Source of the DNA: Varroa destructor
Lineage: Eukaryota; Arthropoda; Arachnida; Mesostigmata; Varroidae
Reading direction: 5' to 3'
NCBI RefSeq assembly: GCF_002443255.2
Contig: NW_019211454.1
Coordinates: forward strand, 6,469,440-6,533,439
DNA length: 64,000 bases
Part shown: positions 36,621 to 49,026 of the stretch, piece after piece
Layout: each line of letters opens with the position of its first letter
Position numbering within the stretch: position 1 is the stretch's first letter
Translations under genes and position numbers: made by a program
The notes under the pieces: model-generated
Database searches by the model: none
The model's input: only the letters and a program-made list of their open reading frames with translations
Told to the model about the DNA's origin: nothing

Positions 36621-37811
36621 CAAACAGCCAATATTTGACCTTTTTCTTCTATGTCCTTGCCTCATATGTATAACGGATAGATAATAGCGAATCTGGCGTA
36701 ACAGAAATGACACGAGGGCTTTTAGGCTCTAAGATATTGTTGAGTTCTGTATTGGTGTGGTAAGATCGTAAGCAGAAGGACAAGTTTAGCACCGTATCAC
36801 CACGGCAAAAAGTTTATACAGTAACTTACGCATAATTATAATATTCTTATGTACACATAATATGATATGTGAGTAAAAATCTAGCCCGAGTTATGGATTA
36901 TGATGATAAAGTCGTTTGGATCTCAGAAGAGTTGTGAAGTGCTTTCTTCTCGATATTATAACTAATTCCTAATGCAGGCATGGTGTGAACATATACCTTG
37001 TAGTTTAGACATGTCAGATGTTCATGGGGCCTTTCTTAGGCGAGATTCGCACTAAGCCTAACATTCGCCTATTCATCGTCAAAATTGAAATGAAGAACGA
37101 AGACTTCAGTAGTAAAGCGTCAGCAATATGCGTTTGAAGCCATTGCTCCGCGTGCTATATTTTCACTTGACTTTCTTCGACGACATTTTGTATGCCTTCA
37201 ATATTATTGTAGCAAAAGCTGGATAAGTTGATCGTTTAGTTATTGTGGAGCATGACCCGCACTGGGAAATTTAAATACGCTTAAGCGCGGGCAAAACAAA
37301 CTGAGAGTTTGCTATCAACAAGTTTGTATTCATAAAAGAAGATCTGAACAGAAGCAATCAACGAATTTTACCTATAAATACGGCTAATTATTTTGAAACT
37401 TTCGAGATTGTTCAAAATATCACCGTTGAATGTCAAATAAGGCATTAGTTGTCGACCTCTCTACGTAAATTCTTTGTTTGCCTATAGCCAATACGTGTCC
37501 GACCAATCATTTAACTCGATCACTCAAGATAAAAAGTAGCTCAAAAAAATATCCCGGCACCTAACGCCGAAAGAGTGATCTTTCCCTTAATTAGCAAATG
37601 ATAATCTACAATACCTGCCGAATGTCCTCTTTTCTGCGTAGCTCGATTTTGACCATCATTTGAGAAAGGCTGACGAAGCCGACCTCTCCTACTATGGACA
37701 TCATTATCGATATGATTGTCTGCCTGGCCTGCGGCAGTTTTTCAGCTCGCGGCAGCGGTACCCCAGCAACGCTGTGGAAGGCAAAAATTAGAGCAGGCTG
37801 GTAAGCGAGAC

Positions 37812-38153
37812 ATGGGTCGGGCTTCTTTACTACAGCTTACCCCACTCATTTTGTTGACACTTCTGCATTTAATGTCCGCTTGTGTGCACCATGTCCTACC
37901 TCCTGCTGATTCGAACGTCCGATCCAAACGATTGAGTTTGAAAAGTCCAGCACCATGTTCCTTGGCTAAGAGGGAAAATCTAACGCAGCGATACTCTCCT
38001 GTGTGTGGTGTGACGACGCAATCTTACTTCGATGCTTCGAGTCTTAGCGACTGGCATCCATATACTGGAGAAAGAAATCTAATCTATCCGTACGCGGATA
38101 GTCCCCAGAGAAAGTCCACCTTTGGAAGCTGCTCCTACGTGTACCTGCATTAG
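37812..38153 (+). CDS. Candidate small secreted peptide precursor (113 residues)
   Basis: An ATG in good context (GAGACATGG) opens a 113-codon frame. Residues 1-24 look like a signal peptide: a basic start (MGR) and then a hydrophobic core, LTPLILLTLLHLMSAC. Basic pairs that a prohormone convertase could cut lie at KR 39-40, KR 53-54 and RK 100-101. There is an N-glycosylation motif, NLT, at 56-58. Cysteines are at 24, 49, 65 and 107. The segment RYSPVCG (60-66) resembles the middle of Kazal domains, but the following Tyr-x3-Cys is missing, so I do not call a Kazal fold. A run of AATAAA signals lies about 470 bases downstream (38.63 kb). The plan resembles a neuropeptide or secreted factor precursor; the family is not recognised. 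Confidence 0.3.
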   Translation: MGRASLLQLTPLILLTLLHLMSACVHHVLPPADSNVRSKRLSLKSPAPCSLAKRENLTQRYSPVCGVTTQSYFDASSLSDWHPYTGERNLIYPYADSPQRKSTFGSCSYVYLH

Positions 38154-38625
38154 GTGCAACAGAACGTACGCAGAAAGAAAATTCATAGGATGTTTTCCAG
38201 AACGACGAAAACGAAGGTACAACGTACGATTGGTATACATTGACGCTGTTGCAATTCTCAGCCTTGCCTCAGGTGTTTTCGATTAGATTCAAAAAGAAAG
38301 TCTAAGGTTTCTCAAGCCTTATCATAAAAAGGATAAAGTTGGAGATACTACAGAATGACAGCATATTTAGTCTAAGATAGTCGTAAGGATGCTGCTTGTT
38401 AATACAGATCTAAAAAGTTTATCACGATGAGAAGAATCGAGGGAAACAATGTTGGTATACTATAAAGGCAATATTGCAATCTGTGATAATTATACTATTA
38501 AATTCCGCCTAATTTAACGCAACAAGTTTCGTAGGTAACAGTCATAGCATGTGGGGTTGTCTGATTCTGGGGCAGTAGAAGCGAAATCATTTATACATAG
38601 TTTCAGCGGTTCAAATATGCTACAG

Positions 38626-38641
38626 AAATAAATAAATAAAA
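38626..38641 (+). terminator. Possible polyadenylation signals (overlapping AATAAA)
   Basis: The words aaataaataaataaaaag give three AATAAA hexamers on the plus strand. They would serve the secreted-peptide ORF if it is real. Confidence 0.25.
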
Positions 38642-38699
38642 AGCGCCGCTAAATCTCAACGGATACGCTCATATCATATTTAGGGAAATGTGTGTTTTA

Positions 38700-41600
38700 T
38701 GGAAATGGTGTCCAATATCGGAACGGGGGTAAAATTCACGAAATTTAGAGTAAATCTGGAAAGCAAGACGACCTTGTGCTGGGACTACTGAGGTCAAGGT
38801 CCAGTGCTCGGTTGGACGTGTCCTATCACGCTTGGACTTTCCTGGCGAGGAAAACCGCTCTGGGGCTCTTCGAAGATCTTCCGTGAGGTACTTTTCTCCC
38901 TTTTGGCGCTAATGTGGCCCGCGACTTATATCAACGGATATAATGACACACGAAACGTTGAGCACCGTGTTCACGAGTCTCCACGGGCAGTTTGAGAGAA
39001 CTGTCGTTAGCGTTAGGACCTGTTGACGTCCCTTAACAAGAAGCCATCCCGGTTCAGGTCCAACCAGATCCACTGTCGAGTGGAGCCGCAAATTCAACCA
39101 ACTTCAAGTAGTTTACATATAGTTCCCAAAAGCTAGCTGTGGGCTATCATTGTGGGAACCGTGCGGGGTCCTTGCAAACGTATCCCCCAACTGCTGCCGA
39201 TTTTCAAAGTGTGGGCGAGGAATAGCAGCAGTGCTTCCAGAGATACTATAACTGATGTACTGCGTACACCGGTTAGAGCTGCCTTCTGGAGAGGGTACTC
39301 AGTCGGATGCCGGCGACGGAATAAAACAGCTTTTTTTTGCCGATGTTTCGAAGCATATTCCTTAAATAATTCCGTTTATATTATCAGCGTTTTTGTTCTT
39401 CCTGCTGGTTTCTTTCATTCCGCTCATGTATCTGTTTGGTTATTATTTTTCACGTGTCTGTCGTGACTTCCGCCAAAATATTTATCAGCGGAATCATACC
39501 TTTGCACATCTTCTGAATTGTCAGTTGTATATCGGTCTAGGTGAGCCCCCAGTTGAATCGTTTTCACAGACGGGTTTTTTCGCTGCCATTAATCGCTCAC
39601 TTCTGTCGCCTGTTTGGCCAAATAGTATCGTTACCATCCGACTTTCTTCCTGTTATACACTAATATAGCTTTTCGTAAATTTTCACTTGATGATTTGATC
39701 TCTGATTTCCTAACCTAAAGAGTTCAGATATGTCTGCACGTATAAAAAGCTAGATGCGTACGATTATTTTATCAATGATTGAAAATTTCGATTCAATTCT
39801 ATGTTTGTATGTGTATTTGTGATACATAGATTGCTCAAATATATACAATGCTAATCAAGACTGGACGACTTATTGATGCTTTGTTACTGTTTTTCTTCCA
39901 TGCAAATAATTTGTTCTATTACTAGCGGAACCCTCATATCTGAAGAAGGAAATGGGATTTACGAAGTGGGCTTTGAGGCAAAGTTACATAAGCTTGATAT
40001 AGTCAACCCAGCATAGGGACCTATAATATTAACATTCAAAACGTTTACATGGTATCCGTCACTTGATAACGTATGTCATCCTGTCATTTTCACGATTGAT
40101 AAAACGTTGAAAGGAGTTTTTCCCTTTTACATATCCCGCGTGTTTCTTCCACTTGGAAACAATCGAAGTATCAGATACTACCCCAAATCCCGTAAGCCTT
40201 GCAAGTCGCACAAGTCTAGAAAATATAATCGAAATGTAGAGGCTCCAGAAAGGCGAAGATATAAGCCAAGGAATCTAACTGTCATATTTCTTCATACTTC
40301 ACACCTGCCTGCCTATATGTGCGAGTTCGGACGGTTACCGTGGTAGATTGTAATACGCTCTAAATGTTGAGGACGGCACTATGCGGCTGTGCTATGTTGT
40401 CTAGCTTTCGGGAATTCTATAAAGTAAAGGACATATCGCATCAGGTAACATCTGAGCAATATTTGCGTGCCGTTGCGAGACCTAGCTTCAAAGCCCGACC
40501 CGTACCCGGTTTGACTAGATATTAGCTGAACATTTTCCCGCCATGTCGTGGCCCGTGCTCGTCATGCCCGCAGGAAAGGGCTTTTCTTTGTCCTCCTAGG
40601 ATGCTTTCATTTGCTAAAAAAGACGAGCTATGGAGCCACCATCCTTGCGTCTATGAGATACCGATAAATCTAGCTATCATATTGTCTGCTCTCGAAAGGA
40701 ACAACGTTGATGATTCGTAGATGGGTTTGGTTTACCGTGCGTTATTCAAAGAAAAAGTGATACTGTTTTTCGTCTTTGCGTCTTCGAGTCACAGTTCACT
40801 TGTTGTTTGTGATAGGAGTAGGTGTAGCATGTATTAGGTGCACTTCGTAGGCCTTCTCGAAGAGAATTCAGGCCTTCTGTATTTGAGAAATCCATAGCGT
40901 CAGAAGAGCGTTGACTCCACATTCCCAAACTTCGTGTGATTGTATATTTTCGAAATATCAGTCGTCTTTAATTAGTGTCATCATTTTAAGCTTTTTAAAT
41001 GGCCCAAGCAACTCGGGACACTTTTGTCATGTTCAGCGATGACTCTGGAAAAACGGAGGGGAGTGCTCGAAGGGGCCGCTAGGTAATAACATGGGGTTTC
41101 GGACCTGGAGAATTTATCCCATCCTGATCAGCTTTAATATGTAAGTAAGGCGAATGACCAGTCAGTTCACTCAAAAACTGAACGGCAGACTCTTGAATGT
41201 TGTCACATGTTTTTCTATCTATAGAATTTAAAGGTAGGGTGTGTGAGCGTTTCACGAACAGCGTAAAGCGCATAATGAGACACCGCCTTTTATTTCATGC
41301 AACACGTACTTATATATTGTATAATGACAGTCCTATGCAAAATCGTTACTATGCCAGCTCGCACATGGCAAAGGTTCTTAAAGCTGCCATCGCGAGATCT
41401 TCCGCAAAAGTAATTTTACACACCCTACGTTCTTCAGATCTCGCACATGTGTGACCACTTTTGCTAAGCCCTGCCAAATAAACTTCAAAAGAGCACACTT
41501 AAAAATGAAAAATGATTTTAACAATTGTATGGATAAGTTTTTCAGCACCAGGCATAAGAACTTCTAGCAGGATAAATGATATAAATAGAATGAGTTCTAA

Positions 41601-42850
41601 TGCATAATAAGCGATTTTTTTCCATAGTTAAGGTGAAGCACTGTTTGTTTTCTAAGGTCTATAATCTTCATTACTGCGCAAACAATCTAGATCTTTCTTA
41701 AAACTGTATAAAAAAACCCTGCCCCTATTTGGACTACGAGCATGACCGAACTACCGGGTCTTCTTGCTTATCTTAATCCCTCCATAGGTTAACAGACAAT
41801 TTGTGAACTTAGTAAGATAAGGTCTGAATAATGCGTTACAGTGACCATACGGACCTTTAATTTGGTACTTTGGGCTCATGTTGGCATGAAATAGTAGAGC
41901 TATTAATTAATTAATTATTATGGCTTACTATAAATTATAATAATTAACACACAATGATGAGATGCAGCGACACTTAATCTAATAAGAAGGTCCAGTGGAG
42001 CCATAATATGAAATTTGATGGGTTTTGAATCGTCGTTCATTTAATATTCAGAGGCGGCTAATTGTGTCGTAAACAATCTAACGAGTCCAATTTAGAGAAA
42101 AGCTATTCCCAATTGAAATTGTTTCCCGCCGAATCTAGAGCGGCTTGATGGCAGGTTTGGGTCCCGACGGCTACGGCCTGATCTACGGAAAAGACGGCGC
42201 TGGCTGGGATTGTTTTCCATTATTTATTATTACATACCAAGCAACTATTCAGGCCTAGTTACGCCTATGTCGTGATTTTGAAGCGAGAAAAGCTTCTGTG
42301 GAGAAAACTGGAATTTATACTCAGTAGAATGAACAGTGATCTAGTAAAAGATCGCCTACGCACAGTTAGCGTGTTATATTTACCGATTTTTTACGGTACA
42401 GGCAACTACACTGGGAAAAGTAAAGCTACATCCATTTTGTCCTAATGTGTAGGCAAAACGACGAAGAACGGTCATCGAGTTATTATTAATATATTATTAT
42501 ATTCACATGTTAGAGGAAGAATAAACATGCATTTATACAATTACCAAGAGATCTTCTCTTGAATAGCTTAAGCAATATATCTTAAAAAAAAAATACATAC
42601 ACACCCACATCTTAAAGCTGACCCTTAGGAATGCAGCTTTTTCTGATTAATCATTGAAAAAGATAGTACAAGCGTTAAGTTAAGCTTAACTAGGTTCGCA
42701 CTGGTTTGGACGTAGTAATCATAATTATTGAGCCGACCGCTTTGTATTTACCTTTTGTTTATGTTATTCGTCCAGATAATAACATAATACATTTGCTGCT
42801 AAACATTTCATCATATATTCATTGGCGTTTCTCAAAATTATAGTTTACGA
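38700..42850. other. No gene seen
   Basis: Short open frames at 39.15-39.67 and 40.1-40.35 kb (plus strand) lack starts, splice sites and recognisable motifs. From 41.4 kb the DNA is AT-rich, with a (TTAA)n-like tract near 41.9 kb. Confidence 0.35.
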
Positions 42851-42878
42851 TTGTAACGAAGCCAGAAATAAAGGGTGA

Positions 42879-43142
42879 ATGAAAAATGGCGTAACGATAG
42901 TTCTGGCTAACATTGGCCATAAACAAACTAAGCTCGAATTCGAGATATGTGGTTCTAGTTTAGAGATAGCCAACGACCTTAGCTGTGTTGCCAGATCTAA
43001 ATGCTATTATCCTTTATCCATTGCTGGGTACGACCCAAACGCCCAAACGGTCAATGCCTACAATACTTACGTGCAGTTCGCAGGCGTGCTGATTGTGAAT
43101 ACCCCCACAGCGTCGTTTGAAAATGGCCAAGTCGCTGGCTGA
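42879..43142 (+). CDS. Candidate small ORF (87 residues), unrecognised
   Basis: An ATG opens an 87-codon frame ending in TGA at 43140-43142. The residues are mixed and protein-like, e.g. IAGYDPNAQTVNAYNTYV; there is no signal peptide. It is antisense to the candidate minus-strand exon at 43071-43138, so at least one of the two is wrong or the loci overlap. The length is within chance expectation for a window this size. Confidence 0.2.
   Translation: MKNGVTIVLANIGHKQTKLEFEICGSSLEIANDLSCVARSKCYYPLSIAGYDPNAQTVNAYNTYVQFAGVLIVNTPTASFENGQVAG
43071..43138 (-). CDS. Candidate internal exon, follows the exon at 43.8 kb
   Basis: On the minus strand, gaacttcttaccagccattattcag is followed by 68 bases and the donor CAC|gtaagt. 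All three phases are open. The phase that accepts the single base carried out of the upstream exon gives SDLAIFKRRCGGIHNQHA after a junction Ala, and leaves in phase 0. The intron from the upstream exon would be 670 bases. Confidence 0.25.
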
Positions 43143-43808
43143 ATAATGGCTGGTAAGAAGTTCATTAACGAGTAGTAAGCATGATGGAGCGATAAAATTC
43201 TACAAACATCAGCCATATCCGGAGCAGAACATCGGTCAGTTTCCAAGCGGATAGAATGAGGGAGAGCAGAGTGAACGGTTTAGGGGGGTCACGACTGAAG
43301 GTGACTAGAGGAATGACAGCGGATTCTCAGCAACCTGCGACAGTTATCAACCTTAGACCTCAGACATTTTATGTGCTAAAAAAAAGAATCTATTTTTTGC
43401 ATAGCATAGCTACTAACTGGTAATGGATTGAGACCTGATGAATGAGCCGTGGTTCAACCCATTCACACCGAATAGTTTTGCTTACGCTTGCGTACAATAG
43501 GTGCCTAGTTCCGAGCTAACATCCTTCAAGCGAGGGATCTATCTTGAACATAACGACGACGACCAAGAGCAGAAATAAAGGTGACGCCTGAAGGGGCCAA
43601 ATGTCAAGCCATATAAGCTAAAAAGCCTATTAAACATGCACCGCTGTGACTGCATTACTGTCTGCTCCAGTTCACATCCCTCTTCACTTGCACGCGTTCT
43701 ACGCACAGATCTAGCCACAACGAACCCCAAACTCGACCCTTACAATAAACGCTATCCGCTGGAAATTATTCCGGTGTTGAAGAGACGACCTTGTCAAAGC
43801 GACTTTAC

Positions 43809-43986
43809 CCGAGACGCTGTGAGGCTGGTGGGGACAGCGTATCAGTGCGTCTAGTATCACTTCGCTATGGTCAGCGCCGTTGAGTACTAGACATTCCCTT
43901 GAACAGTCCAGAAAGTGTGAGAGGACGCGCCTAAGAACGCTCAACAGATCATCAACTGGCAGCGATGCTTTATCGAAGGGAAATGA
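43809..43986 (-). CDS. Candidate internal exon (59 codons), unrecognised
   Basis: On the minus strand a very good pyrimidine tract, ttccattttgttttgttcaatacag, precedes 178 bases ending CGG|gtaaag. Only one frame is open. It reads like helical soluble protein, with VDDLLSVLRRVLSHFLDC and ADHSEVILDALIRC. It enters in phase 0 and leaves with one base. The small candidate exon at 43071-43138 fits in phase. Upstream on the same strand a phase-0 stretch ending AAG|gtaaca lies near 44.41-44.46 kb. I recognise no family, and its start codon and end are not located. Confidence 0.3.
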
Positions 43987-45417
43987 CTGTATTGAACAAA
44001 ACAAAATGGAAAAAATATCCCCCAGCTCCCCTTCTCTAACCCATATTTGGCGCTCGCTATGTTTGAATTCTAATTTTTCACTAACAGCACTAGCCTTTGC
44101 ATTCACACGTGTATTGTTTTTTCGTCTGACGGCAACCTATATATATACACGAGTGTATAGGATGGGCGTAGGGAAACACCAAAATTCGCTGTTGTGGCTT
44201 TAATCTAGATGAGTCAACCAGGAATGAATCACGGGGTTATTTTCCACTCACGATGTCGCCAGTTTCGGGTAGACTTGCAACCTATGCATTTCGTTATCGC
44301 GAAAGATCCTAACAGACACACATCGTGTGACATCTGTGCGTGAACGGTGTCTTCTATTGTTCCTTCTTGCTCTCCTTGATAGCTTCTACGACCAATAATG
44401 TGTTACCTTTATTAAAAAAGTTGCAGTCACCCGATCGCTTGGTTCTAGTCGCTGCTAGAACCTCCGCACATCTCCGTACCAGTCAAGACATCTAACTTAA
44501 CGTTGAACGTCAACGTTGCCAGCTGACATTGACCGGTTTGCGAGCAAGAGGCAGCGGTCGTGGAGATATTGCGAAATCCGCTACCAACATTCAGTAGTTC
44601 CAGCCATTTGTAATTACACGTCTGGTACTAGGAGCGACGACCACCTAGCAAACCAGCAAATACAGGAAGAATTTAGGAAAATAATTACTTCTTGACTTTG
44701 CGATTTCGTTTCACCTTACCAAACTGCCTGAGAGCCTTTTCTGTGATATGAGTGTGCTTACTGTCTGTAGGGGCAGCTGAGCTCAGCGTGATTTAGAAGC
44801 CAATTTTGTCCTGTTTACCTTCACCTTGATGAATAGTTTTCCAGGAAAAGAGATCAAGGGCAAGGGAGAATTTTGGGTTGGCTCAGTTACGCGATTTTGA
44901 CAGCTACACCAGTTGGGAACGGTAAAAGTAGTTCTAATATTATGAACCTACGAATAACCGACATGGTCGATTCAACCGCTGCTTTACCTACTACCGGTAC
45001 AATCTAACCCGGCTGATCGTTCAGAAGATTCATCGCAGACTGAATGATGTGCAGTAAAGAAGTTGTTACTATAGAGGAGAGAACATTACCACCGCTCTAC
45101 CGAGGAAAAGACGGTAATGGCTCTTAAAAGATTTGCGTGGAAAGTTAATAAACAACCCCGTTCAAACACTTTGCTGGTGTTGTGCGCGTTGACCTTTTGC
45201 TTGACTGCCTAGCAAGCCAGCCAGTCGGATTTGGTCCTAACGCTGGTCTGCGCCGCGCTGTGAACGAGTTGTCACTACTGAAGCAGGAGCTACTTAAACA
45301 AAGGTCCAGTAGTCGAGCGTTTTGGTAGAATACGCAATATGAGTGTCCATGCAAAACGCTACGCGGTAATTCTCGACATTGGCCTAGCAAGGAAGTGTAG
45401 AGAGAGGGAAATGGGGG

Positions 45418-45455
45418 TGCATAACTAGGACTGGGCCAAATGCATAACTAGGGCT
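45418..45455. repeat. Short direct repeat
   Basis: TGCATAACTAGG occurs at 45418 and again at 45441, 23 bases apart. Confidence 0.7.
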
Positions 45456-46138
45456 TACGAGTATACAAGCTCCTGTATACCGACCTTCCGGCTTGTTTCT
45501 TGAGTGACTTTGGTAAAAAGCGCGAAACGCTGCGTTTCCTATGCAGGCCAAAAAGTAGGACTGTACAGGACGGCGGTGCCTTTGTCTGGTCTTGTAGCCA
45601 CGAAAGCCGTCTAGAGGATCTACCAAGAGTCGCTGCTGCGGCAGTTGGCCTAGTATCTTATTTGTAGCAGCAGTAGTAGTAGAATACGGATAATAGCAGT
45701 TCCGCGGCTGGCACTGGGCATTATTAGGTTTCTGCTTGTCAGGCCTACCCGGTGTATCTCAATGGCAACTTGGTTCTTTCCCGCAAAACGCCGCTTCAAG
45801 TTGGGCAACGAGATACGATGCACTTTAAAGACCAGAGATGTCTAATGCGCTAGACCGCGATCGTAAGCCGGTTTTTGCGTATAGCCAAGTGTGCACACAG
45901 TAAGGAGCAGGCGTACAATGACAAGACCAATTTCATAATGGAATCGAGGGTAGTGCAAGGATCGACCGAACAACCGTCTCTATGCAAAGAGGTTTCGAAG
46001 CAGTCTGGCTATCGACTACAGTCGAATGCCGCTGCATTGTATGATACCTATAAAGACCTTGACCACGACAAAACAAGTGAAGGAAGCAGGCCAGCCTGGC
46101 CACTCACGTCAGACACCCGCCAGCTACCACATTGACAG

Positions 46139-46549
46139 ATGGAACGTTTTGTCATCAGTCGTGTGGTAATCAACGTCCCGTACTCCTTCGCTGTTATCGC
46201 AACGATTACTGTAGTGTTCTGCGATCTTGATGTCGATGGACACTCATATGTGTGTCATATGTACAACATGTTTCTGAGCTTCACTGCAGATGAAGTACTT
46301 GTGTGCGCAAGCAAACCTATTTACCATCCATTAGGCCATAGTGACACACACAAACTGATAGGTTTGACTCTGTCATGTATCGACGACGATAAGTCTAATC
46401 GCATCGAACCTGTGCAAGAAATTGGTTACCACGATACACATCAATTTACCGTTTTTTCTGGTCAGGATACTTACAGTATCGGTGGTCAAGTCGTACTCTT
46501 TAGCGATCGGTCGGACGCCCAAATGACACTGGGATGCTCGTGTGACTAG
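46139..46549 (+). CDS. ATG-initiated open frame of 136 residues, unrecognised
   Basis: The frame begins GACAG-ATG-G and ends in TAG at 46547-46549. It opens with a hydrophobic stretch (VPYSFAVIATITVVFC) that could be a signal anchor, followed by a polar half with many Asp and His (for example VQEIGYHDTHQFTVF). There are no flanking splice signals of note. It faces the candidate minus-strand gene end at 46.6-46.9 kb tail to tail. An ATG frame of this length can occur by chance in 64 kb. Confidence 0.2.
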   Translation: MERFVISRVVINVPYSFAVIATITVVFCDLDVDGHSYVCHMYNMFLSFTADEVLVCASKPIYHPLGHSDTHKLIGLTLSCIDDDKSNRIEPVQEIGYHDTHQFTVFSGQDTYSIGGQVVLFSDRSDAQMTLGCSCD

Positions 46550-46632
46550 TTCTCACCGGCGACCCGTAAGACTTTCAGCGGGAGCAGCAGCGAGATCGAG
46601 CAATAGCGAAGGGAGAGTAAATTATATTGGCG

Positions 46633-46638
46633 TTTATT
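46633..46638 (-). terminator. AATAAA polyadenylation signal (minus strand)
   Basis: AATAAA lies about 107 bases downstream of the TAA that ends the repeat-bearing reading frame at 46745. That is a normal 3' UTR distance. Confidence 0.35.
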
Positions 46639-46744
46639 AGACCCAAGAATTAGGTATCTATCCTTCTTCTATGTTCCTGTATTTCCCTCCGACAGAAGAA
46701 AAAAAATGATACCGCGAAAGAGCCCACGTTATCACCAACGTCTA

Positions 46745-46921
46745 TTAGTCGTCTGGCGTTAGTGGGAGCAGCGGCCATCCCTCATCGTCATTATCGCCGC
46801 TGAGCGGACGTTGGTTAAAGTTGTTGTTACCGTTGCTATTGCTGTCATCGTCATTATCGCCGCTGAGCGGACGTTGGTTAAAGTTGTTGTTACCGTTGCT
46901 ATTGCTGTCATCGTCATCTTT
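46745..46921 (-). CDS. Candidate C-terminal exon with a 21-residue repeat
   Basis: One minus-strand frame is open for 58 codons to a TAA. It is acidic and Asn-rich, with the unit SNSNGNNNFNQRPLSGDN preceded by three Asp, present twice, followed by EGWPLLPLTPDD and stop. Because the DNA repeat is 63 bases, copy number changes keep the frame. Low-complexity Asp/Asn/Ser tails are typical of disordered C-termini. The upstream edge is unclear: an in-frame TGA at 46924-46922 demands an acceptor right there, and only a weak one (gaaaag) is seen. Another frame over the repeat is also open and begins with ATG, but gives Thr/Ala-rich sequence. Confidence 0.3.
   Translation of the reverse strand, partial: KDDDDSNSNGNNNFNQRPLSGDNDDDSNSNGNNNFNQRPLSGDNDDEGWPLLPLTPDD
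46782..46917. repeat. 63-bp tandem repeat, 2.2 copies
   Basis: Copies begin at 46782 and 46845, with the first bases of a third at 46908. The two full copies are identical over the whole unit, which suggests recent duplication. Confidence 0.97.
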
Positions 46922-46929
46922 TCATCGCC

Positions 46930-49000
46930 TAAGTAAGACATCATCCTCACCTCGCTGATGTTGGCTTGACTTCGTGGTCTTCAGTCAGTCCCGTGGCAGG
47001 TTCTTCCGGGTTGACTCTGTTTGCGGCACGATTGAGCAAAGCGTGTAATATAAACGGGAAAACTAGCGGGCTGAGGATGGCCAAAGTAAAAGTATAAGAG
47101 TTGTGCATATGAAGCAGGGTTGGGCTTCATGTCTCCCTGCTGTTTACTGCCTTTTGCTTTTTCAGTTCACTTGTTTGACAAACCTGTGTGCAGATGAAGG
47201 CCATTTGCCTTAGCTTTGGAAATAATCGCCGTTCTTTCGTCGTGCAGCTTTGCTGTATATTCTGCGGCTATTACCAAAAGCGATAACAAGCTGCCCGGTG
47301 TGATCCTCTTGCACGAGCGCTACCGAATCCCACAAGGATATATTACTGCTAATTACAGCCGGCGATAGCGATCGTCCTTCTTTCGAATCCTGCTGCTCAA
47401 ATACAAATGTCAAAACGCAGTAGAACGCAAATAGGCTATCCGATAGGCCTGCCAAACTGGTCGGCTACCCCGCCCGATTTGCACAAGCGTTCCTCGTGGT
47501 GTTAGTGCTTACAATCGTATTAGAAGCTTCGAAAACCGATTTATCTTGCTTTGCCAAGGGTCTCTCTTTTTCGACTCTTTCTTCATCTTCCACTTTCCGG
47601 AACTGTCATCCGCTGAAATAATGCCTGCGATACTGATGATCGATAATTTCCTGCTGCCCGCAGTTAATTGCTTGATATTACGATCATTTGCATGGTACAG
47701 TTATCCACGACTTAAATTCACTATGAACAAATGTTTTTATTATGTAATTCCCTCTAAGGTACACACCGCTTATTAACATAGCTCGCAAAGTAAGTTTCTG
47801 CATGTGCCTCTTAAGTCTTTCTTACGATCGAGCGTTTGCGTATTTTCGATGGGTACCACTTCGAAATTTCTTGGAAGCTACGAGAACATTATCAGACAAC
47901 ACCTATTTGACACCATCTAATAAGTAAGGTCTGTCTTCTATTTCTCTTGCAAACGTCATTTGGACTGCTTCGTACCTTACATTAACACGTGCTGTGGTCA
48001 GTTTAAAGGCCTATTTGAAAAATGTTCCACGCTTCTAAGACAAAAGCGCTAGTATTAAACGCCTGTCGGGAAGGTCCATGAACACCTTGGGTCACTTTGG
48101 GAGCAAACCGAACCTTCGCTGTTTTCGATCGCAAATACATTGAGACTTCGAATTTGGTAACGTTGATGGCTTATCTAATGTTCGATTTTCATTGCTAGGC
48201 GCGATGGGCTCTGGTTGCGTAGCCACCTGCGATGCCGTGTCGTTGGCAAAGTGAAAAGCTCACTTTTTGCTATTTAGTAACTTTTATCTTTATATAGTAT
48301 TGTTGAACAGATACAGTAATGTGAGTCTAAGTATGAGCATTTTCCACGTTTAAAGTGCAAGATCAGGAAAAATATACGTAGCTCATTTAGACGTCGCTCA
48401 ATACTCAAAGTGTTTACAAACTCCTTAACGTTAACAAGCACAGTTTCTATTATTGGTTTATGAAAAAACTTATAATCTATCACAGTACTAGACATGCAAT
48501 CAAAGAAACTATTCCGCATTTTATGCAGGCTGTTCTTAAGGTGCTTTGATACTAGTAAACCCTATTTGTAACTGCTATATTGACTGTCTGGCACTGTCTG
48601 CATTGGTAGCAACACGGCTTCGTACATCTATAGCTTGTTCGTTTACGCTTTAAATCCGGTTACAAATTTTACCTTACGGCATTGCTGCGACTGACATAGG
48701 CGTTGAAGCATCTCTGGAGTTACTCAGCTGCGTTGTCGTCTCTTTCTTTCACTGGCATTCCCGACGCGGGTACGTCAATCGTAGGGCAACTAGTGTACTT
48801 ATAATTAGGGAGGCATGCGGGCATTGTGCTCTAGTATCCTTTCAGTAATGCTCCAGGTCATGGGATCAGCACAACCCAGAGCTATAAAAGAAGAGAACAG
48901 AGCCCCCAGTGCTATGGTCACTGGCTGTATATGAGGGCACGTAATTACGTTTTGAAGTGGTATCTGTTTGTGCTACACAATGGGCTGCTCGTTTGAAGAT
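46930..49000. other. No gene assigned
   Basis: A GC-richer patch at 47.2-47.5 kb has an 81-codon minus frame without ATG. If the repeat-bearing C-terminus is real, its upstream exons should lie in or beyond this stretch on the minus strand; I could not pick one. Confidence 0.3.
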
Positions 49001-49026
49001 GAGGGCAAAGCTGGTTTGAACAGGGT

